Source of the DNA: Pasteurellaceae bacterium
Lineage (GTDB): Bacteria > Pseudomonadota > Gammaproteobacteria > Enterobacterales > Pasteurellaceae
NCBI GenBank assembly: GCA_900756875.1
Contig: CAAELW010000183.1
Location: forward strand, 1-16,306
Reading direction: 5' to 3'
Length of the DNA stretch: 16,306 nucleotides
Positions 15,351-16,306 of this stretch are shown here, in pieces. The position numbers and the translations under genes are program-made. The first letter of the stretch is position 1. Every line of letters begins with the position of its first letter. Below the pieces are notes generated by a model. The model saw only the letters and a list, made by a program, of their open reading frames with translations. It was not told the origin of the DNA and searched no databases.

Positions 15351-16064
15351 TTATTGCTTAGATATAGATGAATCTTTTATTTTATCTAACAATACGCTCA
15401 CTAACTTCGGTACACCCTTTCCCGCTTTTTCTTTTATTGCGATAACTTGCTTATGAACAAATCCTGTATTGGGATTTGGATCGATTAAGTAAATTGGCGC
15501 TTTGCTTGGTGCTTCATTAACTAAGCCATTCGCAGGATACACTTGCAAAGAAGTACCAATCACTAACACGACATCTGCTTGTTCTACGATATCCACTGCA
15601 CGTTCTAACATCGGCACCATTTCACCGAAAAAAACAATATATGGGCGCATTGGATGACCGTTTGGATCTTTATCTTCCAATTTCTGATCACAAAAACAAT
15701 CTACGATATAGCTTTCATCAAAGCTACTGCGAGCTTTATTTAATTCTCCATGTAAATGTAAAACATTTGAGCTTCCTGCGCGTTCATGTAAATCATCCAC
15801 ATTTTGCGTGATGATTCTCACATCATAGGCTTTTTCTAATTCAACTAAGGCGAGATGTGCAGCATTTGGCTTAGCTGCAGCCGCATTTTTTCGTCGTTGG
15901 TTATAGAAATCTAATACTTTTGCACGATTCTTTTGTAAGGCTTCAGGCGTACAAACCTCTTCGACTTTATGTCCTGCCCATAAACCATCTTCCGCTCTAA
16001 ATGTGGGAATACCACTTTCGGCACTAATTCCTGCGCCTGTTAATACGACACAAATAGGTTTCAT
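15351..16064 (-). CDS. cobB: NAD-dependent protein deacylase, Sir2 family (class III)
   Basis: Sirtuins remove acyl groups from protein lysines using NAD, releasing nicotinamide and O-acyl-ADP-ribose. The 237 aa protein has GAGISAESGIPTFR (10-23), TQNVDDLHERAG (86-97), catalytic His105 in HLHGEL and GTSLQVYPANG (170-180). Tyr54 and Arg57 in FYNQRRK match the YxxR pair of class III enzymes that take succinyl- and malonyl-lysine, so desuccinylase activity is likely. The zinc site looks reduced: only Cys123 and Cys125 (DCFCD) are present, and the segment after HGEL (KARSSFDES) lacks the first cysteine pair of many sirtuins. The ATG at 16064 follows a strong GAGGAGG. It stands alone with its own promoter and terminator. 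Confidence 0.93.
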   Translation of the reverse strand: MKPICVVLTGAGISAESGIPTFRAEDGLWAGHKVEEVCTPEALQKNRAKVLDFYNQRRKNAAAAKPNAAHLALVELEKAYDVRIITQNVDDLHERAGSSNVLHLHGELNKARSSFDESYIVDCFCDQKLEDKDPNGHPMRPYIVFFGEMVPMLERAVDIVEQADVVLVIGTSLQVYPANGLVNEAPSKAPIYLIDPNPNTGFVHKQVIAIKEKAGKGVPKLVSVLLDKIKDSSISKQ

Positions 16065-16086
16065 AATATCCTCCTCAGTACTTTAT

Positions 16087-16092
16087 ATTATA
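16087..16092 (-). promoter_or_regulatory. -10 element of the Sir2 gene promoter
   Basis: On the minus strand this reads TATAAT, a perfect -10, 22 bp upstream of the ATG. The best -35 candidate, TTCGAA at 16112-16117, is weak and 19 bp away, so the upstream half is uncertain. The short implied leader holds the GAGGAGG ribosome site. Confidence 0.6.
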
Positions 16093-16128
16093 AGCCTGAA
16101 AACAGATTCACTTCGAATTTATAATAAA

Positions 16129-16158
16129 AAATCGGGCAATTTTTAAACTGCCCGATTT
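16129..16158 (-). terminator. Intrinsic terminator downstream of the ABC permease gene
   Basis: AAATCGGGCA (16129-16138) and TGCCCGATTT (16149-16158) form a perfect 10 bp stem with a 10-base loop. On the minus strand it is followed by TTTTATTAT. It ends transcription of the partial permease gene and lies just upstream of the Sir2 promoter. Confidence 0.9.
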
Positions 16159-16171
16159 GTTTCTATTTTTG

Positions 16172-16180
16172 ACCGCACTT
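16172..16180 (-). repeat. DNA uptake signal sequence at the permease stop codon
   Basis: Exact ACCGCACTT on the plus strand. It overlaps the last base of the permease stop codon and lies upstream of the terminator hairpin without forming part of it. Confidence 0.9.
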
Positions 16181-16306
16181 TATGCCTTGGCGGTATCAAT
16201 ACGTTCGAATGACAACACTTTATTTTCTAACTGACGGAGTAATAAAGTGGCGATACCAGTAATGATGAGGTAAATACCACCTGCAATACCGTAGATAGTT
16301 AGCGCA
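16180..16306 (-). CDS. artM: Amino acid ABC transporter permease, C-terminal end, probably ArtM (partial)
   Basis: Only the last 42 codons are in the window. The translation includes YGIAGGIYLIITGIATLLLR, a final membrane segment, and ends in a short cytoplasmic tail ENKVLSFERIDTAKA. The pattern G-x-AG-x-IYL...TL...R-x-x-E-x-K-x-L-x-FER closely resembles the C-terminus of E. coli ArtM as I recall it, an inner-membrane subunit of the arginine ABC importer. Related polar amino acid permeases share the fold, so a histidine, cystine or glutamine system is possible. The conserved EAA loop that contacts the ATPase is outside the window. The stop TAA (16182-16180) overlaps an uptake sequence, and a strong terminator follows, so this is the last gene of its operon. 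Confidence 0.65.
   Translation of the reverse strand, partial: ALTIYGIAGGIYLIITGIATLLLRQLENKVLSFERIDTAKA

Overview
The window looks like a chromosomal segment of a Haemophilus-type member of the Pasteurellaceae. The evidence is 14 exact copies of the Haemophilus uptake signal sequence AAGTGCGGT (both orientations), an AT-rich base composition, and division proteins that I recognise as very close to, but not identical with, those of H. influenzae. H. parainfluenzae or a near relative is my best guess; the species cannot be fixed from the sequence alone.

Positions 1-13085 hold most of the division and cell wall (dcw) cluster, all on the minus strand. In transcription order it reads mraZ, rsmH, ftsL, ftsI, murE, murF, mraY, murD, ftsW, murG, murC and the first 94 codons of ddlB, which runs off the left edge. 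The genes are tightly packed: gaps are 1-14 bp or a 7 bp overlap, except at mraZ/rsmH (84 bp), mraY/murD (62 bp), murG/murC (72 bp) and murC/ddlB (58 bp). Together they encode the cytoplasmic UDP-MurNAc-pentapeptide pathway (MurC, MurD, MurE, MurF, with D-Ala-D-Ala from Ddl), the lipid steps (MraY, MurG), the septal polymerase/transpeptidase pair (FtsW, FtsI), its activator subunit FtsL, a 16S rRNA methyltransferase (RsmH) and the cluster regulator MraZ. A promoter and a row of 10-bp-spaced MraZ-type operator repeats lie in front of mraZ.

Positions 13086-16306 are the upstream flank. A short CstA-type transporter (minus) and a small zinc-ribbon membrane protein (plus) diverge from a 202 bp region with a strong CRP site. 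The zinc-ribbon gene converges on a Sir2-family deacylase gene (minus) across a hairpin built from two inverted uptake sequences. The last 42 codons of an ArtM-like arginine ABC permease (minus), followed by its terminator, close the right edge. No stretch above 300 bp lacks a gene; the longest gaps are 13086-13294 and 14870-15071.

No novel multi-gene system is visible; this is mainly conserved core genome. The most notable points are an ftsI allele carrying residues at many positions linked to beta-lactam resistance in H. influenzae, the MraZ operator array, the dual-position CRP site, a leader hairpin before cstA, intercistronic hairpins in the dcw operon, and the fixed reading frame of every intragenic uptake sequence.
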